Of a stretch of 64,000 nucleotides of DNA, positions 31,424 through 39,512 are shown in pieces. Made by a program: the position numbers and the translations under genes. Source of the stretch: DAIDJD01 sp035485275 (lineage in GTDB: Bacteria > Oederibacteriota > JAJYGY01 > DAIDJD01); assembly GCA_035485275.1 (NCBI GenBank), contig DATHOE010000014.1:4306-68305 (forward strand), given 5' to 3'. Positions within the stretch are counted from its first letter, which is position 1, and each line of letters begins with the position of its first letter. The notes beneath the pieces were generated by a model, which was not told the origin of the DNA, did no database searches, and saw only the letters and a list, made by a program, of their open reading frames with translations.

Positions 31424-32574
31424 GGAAAATCAAGCGCTCCAAAGATTCTGGGATGAAGGCCCTTTATATCTGGCTGCCCGTCGTCGGCGTCATCGCAGTG
31501 GCATTTTCGGGATACCTGTACAGCGGCCTCATCGGCCTGACCTTCGCGGTGGTGGCCTATCCCCTGTACAAGAAACTGAAAGGCATCGCGCACGCGCCCC
31601 GGCGGCTGGGCATGTCCCTGGTGCAATCACGGAATTTTGCGGCCTTTGTGACCGAATTCGTCGTGCTGGCCGCGGTGATCGTGGGCCTCTTCCTGCCGCT
31701 CCTGGTCCTTTACCGAAACCGCGACCTGCTCGTCACCCATGGTCTGGCCTTCTATGGCCAGACCATGGACTGGAGCAAGGCCCAGATGGCGGCCCTGGAA
31801 TGCCGCCTGACCCAGCACGTCTCCGCGGCGCCCCTGGCGACGGGCGCGCCCTCGGGAATGCCTTTGGAGGGGCTCCGGGCCCTGATCCTGGACCCCGCCT
31901 CCCTCCTGCCCTTGGCGCTGCGCACGGTTTCGAGCCTGGCCGTGGCGAGCGTGCACCTGATGGTCCTGGTCATGATCATGCACGTCTCCCTGCTGCATGG
32001 GCCGGATTTCTGGGAGCACATCCTCGAGCACACGCCCCCCAAATGGCTGGTCACCCTGCAAAGGCTCGGCCAGCGCGCCAAGGAGGTTCTCAAGGCGACC
32101 TACGTGGTGCAGGGAGTGACGGCCCTGGCGGCCTTCCTCGCGGCCCTGCCGGTGTTCTGGTTCATCCTGGGCCGGCCCAATTTCCTGCTCGCGGCGGTCC
32201 TGTGCGGGGTCTTCCAGCTCATACCCTTTTTGGGCTCGGGCTTCCTGGTGCTCGGCTTGGCCGCCTATTTTTTCCTCGAGGGGGAGACGACCCGGTCCTG
32301 GGAATGCCTCTTCGTCGCACTGCCCCTGGTGGCGGGCCTGGCCGATTTGGTGGTCCGGCCGACCTTGGCCCGCACCTGGGGGCGCATCTCCGGGATCACT
32401 ATGCTCATCGGCTTCGTGGCGGGGATGGAGGCTTTCGGCATCGCGGGATTCGTGCTGGGACCGCTTTTCCTCGAACTCTTCGTGTGCTTCACCGCGATCA
32501 TGCTATACGGCCCGGCGTACAAGGCCTCCTACCTGTATCCGGCGCGGACCGGCCTCGAAAAAGTGGATTCATAA
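31420..32574 (+). CDS. AI-2E family (PerM/DUF20) membrane transporter
   Basis: 384 residues from ATG 31420, overlapping the preceding stop. About eight transmembrane helices in the family order: two N-terminal (ALYIWLPVVGVIAVAFSGYL, GLIGLTFAVVAYPLYKKL), one after a basic loop (FVTEFVVLAAVIVGLFLPL), a soluble central segment, then four or five near the C-terminus (FILGRPNFLLAAVLCGVFQL, PFLGSGFLVLGLAAYFFLEG). The PxxG motif around IPFLGSG is typical. The family includes AI-2 exporters and Na+/H+ antiporters; the substrate is unknown. Confidence 0.8.
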   Translation: MRKIKRSKDSGMKALYIWLPVVGVIAVAFSGYLYSGLIGLTFAVVAYPLYKKLKGIAHAPRRLGMSLVQSRNFAAFVTEFVVLAAVIVGLFLPLLVLYRNRDLLVTHGLAFYGQTMDWSKAQMAALECRLTQHVSAAPLATGAPSGMPLEGLRALILDPASLLPLALRTVSSLAVASVHLMVLVMIMHVSLLHGPDFWEHILEHTPPKWLVTLQRLGQRAKEVLKATYVVQGVTALAAFLAALPVFWFILGRPNFLLAAVLCGVFQLIPFLGSGFLVLGLAAYFFLEGETTRSWECLFVALPLVAGLADLVVRPTLARTWGRISGITMLIGFVAGMEAFGIAGFVLGPLFLELFVCFTAIMLYGPAYKASYLYPARTGLEKVDS

Positions 32575-32595
32575 CCGAGCTTTGGGGAAGCAACC

Positions 32596-34083
32596 ATGAC
32601 GAAAGCCCAGACCATCCTCATTGTGGACGACGAGGCCCGGAACATCGAGCTTTTGCAGGCGATCCTGGAGCCGGGCCATTTCGAGCTGCTGGCGGCCGCG
32701 AACGGCTCCGAGGCCCTGGCCATCCTCGAAACGCGGGAGGTCGACCTCGTACTGCTTGATGTGATGATGCCGCTGGTCGACGGCTTTGAGGTGACGCGAC
32801 GGATCCGGGCGGGGGAAAAGACGCAGGGGCTGCCAGTCATCCTGGTCACGGCTCTGCACGAGGTCAGCGAAAGGATCAAGGGCATAGAGGCGGGCTGCGA
32901 CGAATTCATCACCAAGCCCTTCGACCGCCACGAGGTGGCGGCCCGGGTCAAGACGTTGCTGCGCCTGAACCGCTACCGCACACAAATCGACGAGAAGGAG
33001 AAATTCGAGCGCGTCATCAATCGGATGAACGACGGGCTGCTGGTGTGCGACGCCGGGCTCAGGATCGTCCGCTACAACCAGAAAGCCCGCGAGTTGCTTG
33101 GCTTCGACGACCCCGCGCCGGGTTGGCTGGAACGACTGGGCAGGGATTTCCGCATCGCCCATTACGGCCAACTCGAGCACGACCTGGCCGTGGTTGACCT
33201 CGATTTCGACATGGAACGGCCCCAGACCCACACGGCCAAGCCCCTGATCCTCTCGTTCAGCTCCAGCCTCGTCAGGGACGCCGACGGCGCCCTGGCCAGC
33301 GTGGTCATCCTTTTGCACGACGTCACGGCGCAGAGAAAGGAGCAGTTTAGGAAAGAGAGCTTTTTGAGCCTCATGTCGGACAAATTGCGCATGCCCCTGG
33401 CAGTCAGCCTGGAGCGCCTGGGGACGCTGAGGGAGTCGAGCGGCTTGGTTTCCGACCAGGCCTTCAAGCAGTCCATCGAGAGCACCGTGGACCTGGCGAC
33501 GGATTTCCTGGCGATGATGGACAAGATATTCGATTTCCTGACCGTGCACGCGCCGGTGCCCGGTGAAGACGGGTCGGACGCCGCCGGGCTGGACCGCGCG
33601 CAGGTCGAGGCGCTGGCCGTGTCCATCATGAACAGGCCCGGCCCGAAAAAAATTGAATACGAGTTCGACCTGCCCCTCGATCTTGACCTGTCCATCAGCG
33701 AGAAACACATGGAGATTCTGATGAAGAACCTCATCGAGAATGCCGTCAAATTCAACGACCATTACGCCGCGAAGATCGCTATTTCGGCGGTCCGGGAAGG
33801 CGGCCTGGTCCGTTTCACCGTCGCGGACAACGGCCAAGGCATACCCGGCGAGGAGCGGCAAAGCGTTTTTGACGCCTTTTATCAGATCGACAAACCGGGG
33901 ATCGAGGACGCCAAAGGGCTGGGCCTGGGCCTGGCCATCGTCAAAAAAATCGTGGAGGCCGGCAAAGGCGAGGTGAAGGTGGAAGCCCCGCCCAAGGGGG
34001 GCACGGCCATCAGCTTCACCCTGCCCCAGGCGGCGGAGGCGGACGCGCCCAGGTCCGCGGAAACGCTCGCGGTGTCCCGATGA
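32596..34083 (+). CDS. receiver-PAS-histidine pseudokinase
   Basis: 495 residues. Residues 1-125 are a complete receiver (LIVDDE, phosphoacceptor Asp55 in LVLLDVMMP, switch VTA, FITKPF). A PAS-like segment (~140-250) follows. The H-box at ~256-270 reads SLMSDKLRMPL, with Asp262 exactly where the phosphorylated His should be (normal SHELRTPL). The HATPase domain keeps the N box (MKNLIENAVKF), G1 (VADNGQGIP) and G2 (GLGLGLAIV). It can probably bind ATP but not autophosphorylate, so it is likely an allosteric partner of the kinase encoded next. Overlaps that gene by four bases. Confidence 0.85.
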   Translation: MTKAQTILIVDDEARNIELLQAILEPGHFELLAAANGSEALAILETREVDLVLLDVMMPLVDGFEVTRRIRAGEKTQGLPVILVTALHEVSERIKGIEAGCDEFITKPFDRHEVAARVKTLLRLNRYRTQIDEKEKFERVINRMNDGLLVCDAGLRIVRYNQKARELLGFDDPAPGWLERLGRDFRIAHYGQLEHDLAVVDLDFDMERPQTHTAKPLILSFSSSLVRDADGALASVVILLHDVTAQRKEQFRKESFLSLMSDKLRMPLAVSLERLGTLRESSGLVSDQAFKQSIESTVDLATDFLAMMDKIFDFLTVHAPVPGEDGSDAAGLDRAQVEALAVSIMNRPGPKKIEYEFDLPLDLDLSISEKHMEILMKNLIENAVKFNDHYAAKIAISAVREGGLVRFTVADNGQGIPGEERQSVFDAFYQIDKPGIEDAKGLGLGLAIVKKIVEAGKGEVKVEAPPKGGTAISFTLPQAAEADAPRSAETLAVSR

Positions 34084-35360
34084 GGGCCGCGGCGCCGCGT
34101 TCGAGGATCAAGCCGCGGGCGAAAAAAGCGAAGGCGCCCAAGGCCGAAGCCCGCGGCGCGAAGGGCGTCAAAATGAAGGTCAAGACGGGTTCGGGGTCCC
34201 AGGAATATTCCGAGAGCATCATCAACACGATCCGGGAGCCCCTGATCGCTTTGGACCAGGATCTCCGGGTCGTCTCGGTCAGCCGCTCCTTTTATGAGGT
34301 CTTCAAGACCAAGCCCGCGGAGACGGTGGGGCAGCTCATCTACGACCTGGGTAACAAGCAGTGGGACATCCCCAAGCTGAGGGAGCTGCTCGAGACCATC
34401 CTTCCCCAGAAGACCACCTTCGACAACTACGAGGTCGAGCATGACTTCGCCAACATCGGCAGGCGGACGATGCTCCTGAACGCCCGCCAGATACAGCGCG
34501 TCATGGGCAAGGAACGGATCATCCTGCTGGCGATGGAGGACATCACCGAACGCAGGCAGATCGAGAAGGGCCTCGAGATCGTGCGCCGGGAGGCGAAAGA
34601 GCTGGCCACCGAGCTCAAGCGCGTGGCGCGGGCCAAGTCCGAGTTCCTGGCGAACATGTCCCACGAGCTCAGGACCCCCCTCAACTCCATCAACGGTTTC
34701 TCCGAGGTCCTGTCCGATGAGACCTTCGGCCCCCTCAACGAGAAGCAGAAAAGGTACGTCAACAACGTCCTGACCAGCGGGAAGCACCTGTTGCTGCTGA
34801 TCAACCAGATCCTGGACATGTCGAAGGTGGAGGCCGGGAAGATGAAGCTGACGCTTTCCAGCGTCTGCACCAAGGGCCTGCTCAACGAGATTTCCATGCT
34901 GGTGGCGGACATGGTCAGCAAAAAGAAGCTGCAGATGGTCCTGGAAATCGCGGACGACCTGCCGGATATCGAGGCCGACGAACTCAAGACCAAGGAGATC
35001 ATCTACAACCTGCTGGCGAACGCGGTCAAGTTCACGCCGGAGGGCGGCAAGATCGGGATGCGGGCCTGGCGGGCCGGCCCGGTGATCGAGGTCGAAGTCT
35101 GGGATACCGGGGTCGGGATCGCGGCGGAGAACATGGGGAAAATCTTCGAGGGCTTCTTCCGCGTCGACACGCCCTATTCGCGCGTGACCGAAGGGACCGG
35201 GCTGGGGCTGCCCCTGTCCCAGAAAATGGTGGAGCTGCACGGCGGGAAGCTGTCGGTGCAGTCGGCGGGCCTGAACCAGGGCACCTGCGTGCGCTTCAAC
35301 ATGCCGATCCAGCCCGTGGAGGCGGTCCAGCCGGAGCCGCCGCCCCCCGCGGCCTCGTGA
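34080..35360 (+). CDS. PAS-containing sensor histidine kinase
   Basis: 426 residues. A basic Lys/Ala-rich N-terminus, a PAS domain (~45-165; IREPLIALDQDLRVVSV), a coiled linker, then HisKA with FLANMSHELRTPLNSI (His195) and HATPase with NLLANAVKFTPEGG, WDTGVGIA and GTGLGLPLSQKM. No transmembrane segments, so it is a cytoplasmic sensor. Pairs with the upstream pseudokinase and the single-domain receiver at 35357. It could phosphorylate that receiver and the Asp55 receiver of the pseudokinase. Confidence 0.9.
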   Translation: MRAAAPRSRIKPRAKKAKAPKAEARGAKGVKMKVKTGSGSQEYSESIINTIREPLIALDQDLRVVSVSRSFYEVFKTKPAETVGQLIYDLGNKQWDIPKLRELLETILPQKTTFDNYEVEHDFANIGRRTMLLNARQIQRVMGKERIILLAMEDITERRQIEKGLEIVRREAKELATELKRVARAKSEFLANMSHELRTPLNSINGFSEVLSDETFGPLNEKQKRYVNNVLTSGKHLLLLINQILDMSKVEAGKMKLTLSSVCTKGLLNEISMLVADMVSKKKLQMVLEIADDLPDIEADELKTKEIIYNLLANAVKFTPEGGKIGMRAWRAGPVIEVEVWDTGVGIAAENMGKIFEGFFRVDTPYSRVTEGTGLGLPLSQKMVELHGGKLSVQSAGLNQGTCVRFNMPIQPVEAVQPEPPPPAAS

Positions 35361-35725
35361 AAAAGAAGATGCTAGTGGTCGACGACAACCTCAACAACCT
35401 CATGCTCGAAGGCGACCTCCTAGAGGTCGCCGGCTTCGAGGTGCTATCGGCGCAGAGCGCGGCCGGGGGCATCGTCCTGGCCAAGTCGGAGCTGCCCAGC
35501 GTCATCATCATGGACGTCCGGCTTCCGGACATGCGCGGATCCGACGCGGCCATGATCCTACGCGAGGATCCGGCGACCCGAGCCATACCCATAGTGTTCG
35601 TCACCGCCTCGGTGATGCCCGAAGGCCGGACCGAGATCATGGCCATCGCCAACAGCGGTTTCATCGGAAAGCCCATCGACACCAGGACCTTCGCGAAAGA
35701 GATCGCCGCCTTCATCCGGCCATGA
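35357..35725 (+). CDS. single-domain response regulator (CheY/DivK-like)
   Basis: 122 residues from GTG 35357 overlapping the previous stop. Complete active site: Asp9/Asp10 (LVVDDN), phosphoacceptor Asp53 (VIIMDVRLPDM), switch Thr (VFVTASV) and Lys (FIGKPID). No output domain, so it transmits phosphate or acts through partners. It is the natural acceptor for the kinase in the same operon. Confidence 0.9.
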   Translation: MKKKMLVVDDNLNNLMLEGDLLEVAGFEVLSAQSAAGGIVLAKSELPSVIIMDVRLPDMRGSDAAMILREDPATRAIPIVFVTASVMPEGRTEIMAIANSGFIGKPIDTRTFAKEIAAFIRP

Positions 35726-35741
35726 CCCCGGGCCGGATGCC

Positions 35742-36179
35742 TTAGGCGACCTTGGCCGCTCCGGGCTTGGCGCTCTCCATCTTCTCCCCCAGGCTGGCGA
35801 GCTCCGGGCCGCTCAGGATCGTCTTGATGGTGACGAAGAGGCTGGTTTCCTCCATGGCGATGTGGTCCAGCAGCTGGGTCTGCATGGTTTTGAAGGCGCC
35901 GAGCCAGTCCTTGTCCCCGATCGACAGGTTCTCCAGGTGCAGCAGGGCCGCCTCGACGGCCTGGTGGGCCTGTTTGTCCACGGCGGGGAAGCCGGAGGAC
36001 TTGGGATTGCTCAACACGGCCGGATAGAAGATCTCTTCCTCGATTTTGTCGTGGCCCTCCAGCTCCTTCTTGAGCTTCTCGAAGAGGCTCTTCCTCTGTG
36101 GGCCCTCGCTTTTGATGATTTGTTCCATGAGGCTCTTGGCCCCCCGGTGTTCGTTTTTCAGCATTTCGACGGCGTCCAT
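35742..36179 (-). CDS. hemerythrin HHE-domain protein
   Basis: 145 residues from ATG 36179. Metal-ligand positions of the HHE fold are visible: NEHRGAK (His11), EGHDKIEEEIFYP, QAHQAVEAALLHL and LDHIAMEETSLF. HHE proteins bind a di-iron centre and take part in oxygen, NO or iron-stress responses. The promoter at 36244-36271 puts it in the ECF regulon. Convergent with the response-regulator gene 16 bp away. Confidence 0.88.
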   Translation of the reverse strand: MDAVEMLKNEHRGAKSLMEQIIKSEGPQRKSLFEKLKKELEGHDKIEEEIFYPAVLSNPKSSGFPAVDKQAHQAVEAALLHLENLSIGDKDWLGAFKTMQTQLLDHIAMEETSLFVTIKTILSGPELASLGEKMESAKPGAAKVA

Positions 36180-36243
36180 GCTCGCTCCACAAAGGAAAGA
36201 CCGGGCTCAAAGGACGCCCTAAAGGGGCGTCCAGGCCCTTCCT

Positions 36244-36271
36244 AGAATGGCTTGCGGCGCCCCTTTATTCC
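36244..36271 (-). promoter_or_regulatory. ECF-type promoter of hemerythrin gene
   Basis: Reverse strand GGAATAAA-N12-GCCATTCT, 65 bp upstream of the start at 36179. It begins just before the end of the cardiolipin synthase gene. Confidence 0.6.
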
Positions 36272-36276
36272 GTGGA

Positions 36277-37731
36277 TCAGAGCAAGGGCCCGGCCAGGCG
36301 CGCGATGTCCTCCTTGATCGATTCCAGCGCGCCGCCCTTGTCGGCTTCGCCGGGTTCGAGGATCCGCGAGCGCGCCAGGTAGCGGGCCTGCATGGCCCCC
36401 AGGGAGGCGGCGAAAGCGCCGTCGAAAATGGCCAGGCTGATCTCGAAATTGATGCGCAGGCTGCGCGGATCCAGGTTCAGGGAGCCGAAGATCGAGTAGG
36501 CCCCGTCCACGACCAGGGATTTTGTGTGCAGCAGGCCGCCCTCGTACAGGGCCACCCGCACGCCGGACTCAAGGAGCTCCCTGAAAAAAGCGTGGCTGGC
36601 GTGCTGGATGAACCAGGAATCGACCTTCTCCGGGAGGATCAGCGTCACGTCCACCCCCCGCCGCGCAGCCGCCACCAGGGCGTAGAACAGCGGTTCGCCC
36701 GGGAGGAAGTAGGGCGTGGTGAGGGTCAGGCGGCTTTGGGCGGTGTACAGCGCCGCGACCATGACCTCCTCGATGGCGGAGCTTTTCAGGGCCGGGCCCG
36801 AGGGCACGCACTGGATGGCGGCTTGCTTGCCCACGGAGCTGTCCCGCGGGGGCGCGGCGTTCTCGAGCGGGGCGGGATCCAGGCGCGTTTCCACGCTCCA
36901 GTCGCCGAGGAAGACCAGGTGCAGGGCGCGCACCGCCGGGCCCTGGATGCGGCATAGGGCGTCCACCCAGTGGCCGACCCCGGCGCTGAGGTTGAAGTAG
37001 AGTGGGTCGGCCAGGTTGAGGCTTCCGATGTAGGCGACGCTGCCGTCGATGACGGTGATCTTGCGGTGCATCCGCAGATCCGGGCGCCGGAAGAGGGAAC
37101 GCAGGAGGCCCGAGGGAAGGGCGGCCCGGACCTCGACGCCGGCGGCGCGCAGTTTCCCGGCCACGGATCCGCCCAGGAAGGCGCGGCTGCCGATGGCGTC
37201 GACCAGCACGCGGCAGGGCACCCCGCGGCCGGCGGCCCGGATCAACGCCTCGGCCACGGCGTCGGCCCTCCCGCCGTCGCTCCAGATGTAGGTCTCCAGA
37301 TCGCAGCCGCTTTGGGCCCGGTCAATGTCCGCGATCAGGGCGGGGAAGGCCTCGTCGGCCCCGTCCAAAAGGACGACGTCGTTGCCCGTGAGCAGGGGGG
37401 CCCCGAAGAAATTGCGCACGGAAAGGGCCAAAGCGCGGCCCGGTTCCTGCAGTTCCCCTTCCTGGTGCCTGCCCTGGCACAAGCCGCGCAGCTGCGCGTC
37501 GATGATCCGCGCGGCGGACTCCAGCCTGGCCCGGCGTTTCCTGCCCAGGCGGTATTCGCCCAGGGAGAGGTAGAGCAGGGTCCCGGCCAGGGGCAGGAGC
37601 AGGATGAGGCAGAGCCAGGCCCAGGCCACCCCCACGGGAAGCTTGCGGCGGATGACGCTCAGGCAAAAGTAGAGGCGCAGGAAAAAATCCACGGCCACCA
37701 GGGCCGACGGAACAAGAAGGTAATGCGACAT
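36277..37731 (-). CDS. cls: cardiolipin synthase-like phospholipase D protein
   Basis: 484 residues from ATG 37731 (GAGGA seven bases upstream). Two N-terminal transmembrane helices (LVPSALVAVDFFLRLYFCLS, VAWAWLCLILLLPLAGTLLY), then two PLD domains with HKD motifs: MHRKITVIDGSVAYIGS and LHTKSLVVDGAYSIFGS. It condenses phosphatidylglycerol or related lipids to cardiolipin. No ECF match was found upstream. It precedes the hemerythrin gene in the same direction. Confidence 0.9.
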   Translation of the reverse strand: MSHYLLVPSALVAVDFFLRLYFCLSVIRRKLPVGVAWAWLCLILLLPLAGTLLYLSLGEYRLGRKRRARLESAARIIDAQLRGLCQGRHQEGELQEPGRALALSVRNFFGAPLLTGNDVVLLDGADEAFPALIADIDRAQSGCDLETYIWSDGGRADAVAEALIRAAGRGVPCRVLVDAIGSRAFLGGSVAGKLRAAGVEVRAALPSGLLRSLFRRPDLRMHRKITVIDGSVAYIGSLNLADPLYFNLSAGVGHWVDALCRIQGPAVRALHLVFLGDWSVETRLDPAPLENAAPPRDSSVGKQAAIQCVPSGPALKSSAIEEVMVAALYTAQSRLTLTTPYFLPGEPLFYALVAAARRGVDVTLILPEKVDSWFIQHASHAFFRELLESGVRVALYEGGLLHTKSLVVDGAYSIFGSLNLDPRSLRINFEISLAIFDGAFAASLGAMQARYLARSRILEPGEADKGGALESIKEDIARLAGPLL

Positions 37732-37886
37732 CGGCGCTTCCTCTTGGACGGGGGCGGAGCGGGGCCTTCTTTGGCCCGGTCCGCTTGAAGCTCGATCATG
37801 GACTAGCATGTTAATGCCGCTGGAATAGGGCGTCCAATCGTGAATAATGGGTGCGCCGGCTTGGGCCGTCCATGGGGGAAGGATTT

Positions 37887-39089
37887 ATGCTCACACCCGA
37901 GCAAGCGCTTCGCGAAATCATGAGACATTCCCGGCCTTTGCCGCCGGCCCGGCTCGCGCTGGACCAGTGCTGGAACCGGATTCTCGCCGCGCCGGTGCGG
38001 GCGCCCCATCCCTATCCGCGTTTCGACAACGCCGCCCTGGACGGCTACGCGGTCCGGGCCAGGGACTGCGCCTCGGCCTCGGAAAAAGCTCCGGTGACGC
38101 TGGCCCTGCAGGGAAGCCAATATGCAGGCCGGATTTGGCGCGGACGCCTCAAGGCCGGCCAGGCCCTGCACCTAACCACCGGGGCCCCCATGCCTCGGGG
38201 GACCGACGCCTTGGTCCCTTATGAGGCGGTCCGCGTCCAGGGACGCCGTATCCTCGTGGACTCTCCCTTGGTCCCGGGCCAGAACCTGCGTTTCCGCGGA
38301 GAGGACGGGGCCCAAGGGAGCCTGCTCGCCCTGAGGGGTGAGCGCTTGCACGCCCGGCGCCTGGCCATGCTGGCCTCCTTCGGGGTGGACAGGGTCAGGG
38401 TCCTGGCCCAGCCCCGGGTCGCCCTGGCCGCGAGCGGGGACGAGGTGCTGGCCCCGGGCGAAAAGCCCGCGCCCGGAAAGATATTCGACGGCAATGGCCC
38501 TGCCCTGCGCGGCCTCCTGTTGGAGGCGGGTTTGGGCCTTCCGACTTTGCTGCGCCTGCCGGACAATGCCCGGATCCAGGCCCGTAAACTGGCCGGCCTG
38601 CTGGAATCCTGCGATGTGCTCCTGGTCGCAGGGGGCATGAGCGTGGGCAAGCGCGATTTTTCCAAGGCCGTCCTGGAAGGCCTTGGTGTGCGGCGGATCT
38701 TCTGGAAAGTGGCCCAAAAACCCGGCAAGCCTTTGTACTTCGGCGTGCGCGGGAAACAGCTCATCTTCGGCCTGCCGGGCAACCCCGCTGCCCTGGTCGC
38801 GTGTTTCACGGCCTATGTTGCGCCCAGCCTGCGGGCCCTGGAGGGCCAGGCCCCCTTGAAACCCCTGGGCGCCATCTTGACGCATTCCTTGCCCGCCGGC
38901 ACGGACAAGGCGCTGCTTCTGAAGGCGCGGGTGCTGGGCAGCGGAACCCGGGCCCGAGTGACGGTCCTGCGCGGCCAAGGCTCCCATCTCATGAGAAGTC
39001 TGGCCGAGGGCAACGCCTTGGTGCTGCGAAAAGCCGGTGCCGCGCCGCTTAAAAAAGGCGCGCGCGTGCCCTACCTGCCGCTGGAATGA
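37887..39089 (+). CDS. moeA: molybdopterin molybdenumtransferase MoeA
   Basis: 400 residues from ATG 37887 (AAGGA three bases upstream). MoeA domains in order: FDNAALDGYAVRARD, TGAPMPRGTDALVPYEAV, GDEVLAPGE, then the MoaB-like catalytic fold with GGMSVGKRDFSKAVL, WKVAQKPGKPLYFG and IFGLPGNPAALVACF, and a C-terminal beta domain. It inserts molybdate into adenylylated molybdopterin, completing the cofactor for nitrate reductase. It opens the 21-kb nitrate/molybdenum island. Confidence 0.95.
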   Translation: MLTPEQALREIMRHSRPLPPARLALDQCWNRILAAPVRAPHPYPRFDNAALDGYAVRARDCASASEKAPVTLALQGSQYAGRIWRGRLKAGQALHLTTGAPMPRGTDALVPYEAVRVQGRRILVDSPLVPGQNLRFRGEDGAQGSLLALRGERLHARRLAMLASFGVDRVRVLAQPRVALAASGDEVLAPGEKPAPGKIFDGNGPALRGLLLEAGLGLPTLLRLPDNARIQARKLAGLLESCDVLLVAGGMSVGKRDFSKAVLEGLGVRRIFWKVAQKPGKPLYFGVRGKQLIFGLPGNPAALVACFTAYVAPSLRALEGQAPLKPLGAILTHSLPAGTDKALLLKARVLGSGTRARVTVLRGQGSHLMRSLAEGNALVLRKAGAAPLKKGARVPYLPLE

Positions 39090-39134
39090 TTGGTTAATTT
39101 TTTTGGGACATTGTCATGCTGTATCCCATCTTTT

Positions 39135-39146
39135 GTCAGCAATGAC
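39135..39146 (+). promoter_or_regulatory. upstream activator dyad GTNA-N4-TNAC
   Basis: GTCA-GCAA-TGAC, 75 bp before the sigma-54 -24 element. Surrounding TTTTGT and TTTTTGTA are shared with the narK site. Likely bound by a sigma-54 enhancer-binding protein. Confidence 0.6.
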
Positions 39147-39209
39147 GTTTTTGTAGAAACAAGATCCCTTGATTTTTATTTTTTCCTTATGAATGCTTAT
39201 TTTTGCCGG

Positions 39210-39225
39210 TGGCACAAAGCTTGCA
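39210..39225 (+). promoter_or_regulatory. sigma-54 promoter of APC permease
   Basis: TGGCACA-AAGC-TTGCA, nearly perfect match to TGGCACG-N4-TTGCW. Confidence 0.85.
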
Positions 39226-39267
39226 TTACGCATGCATAGTCTAGAACCGCTCAAGCTCAGCCACGTC

Positions 39268-39372
39268 GAATCCGCGACAATTAGGCTTCGGATTCCGTAC
39301 GGGACAAGTCTGTCCCAGGGCATTGCTGCCCACGTCTTCCCTTTTGTTGGGGGAGAGGTGGGCTTTTTTTTT
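39268..39372 (+). promoter_or_regulatory. structured mRNA leader with intrinsic terminator (copy 1)
   Basis: Hairpin A (GAATCCG...CGGATTC, 39268-39295), hairpin B (GGGAC-AAGTCT-GTCCC, 39301-39316), hairpin C (GGGC-ATTGCT-GCCC, 39318-39331) and a terminator (39328-39372). The 3' arm of C overlaps the 5' arm of the terminator, so the two are mutually exclusive, as in antitermination leaders bound by ANTAR proteins. The C loop fits the ANTAR pattern A-N-N-G-N-N; the B loop does not (G is at position 3). Confidence 0.65.
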
Positions 39373-39512
39373 ACGCCGGGTTCCCCTCCCCGGCGGCAAG
39401 GCACGTCGCGACACCGAGAACCGAGCGCCGAGGCCCAGACCCATGGGGGGTTTGGACAGCCTTCTACCCCAGCCCGCGGTTTTCTTCGTACCTGACAGCT
39501 CAGGAGCTTGCT

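Larger units (their letters stand above)
39090..39512. other. 423-bp regulatory region of the APC permease
   Basis: In order: an upstream dyad (39135-39146), a sigma-54 promoter (39210-39225), and a structured leader ending in an intrinsic terminator (39268-39372), then 140 bp to the start at 39513. Homologous in order and spacing to 42723-42955 upstream of narK. Confidence 0.75.

Noticed and set aside
37732..37860. ECF-type promoter upstream of cardiolipin synthase
   Set aside because: A GGCATTAA is present on the reverse strand, but the -35 position reads ATTGGACG, which does not fit.
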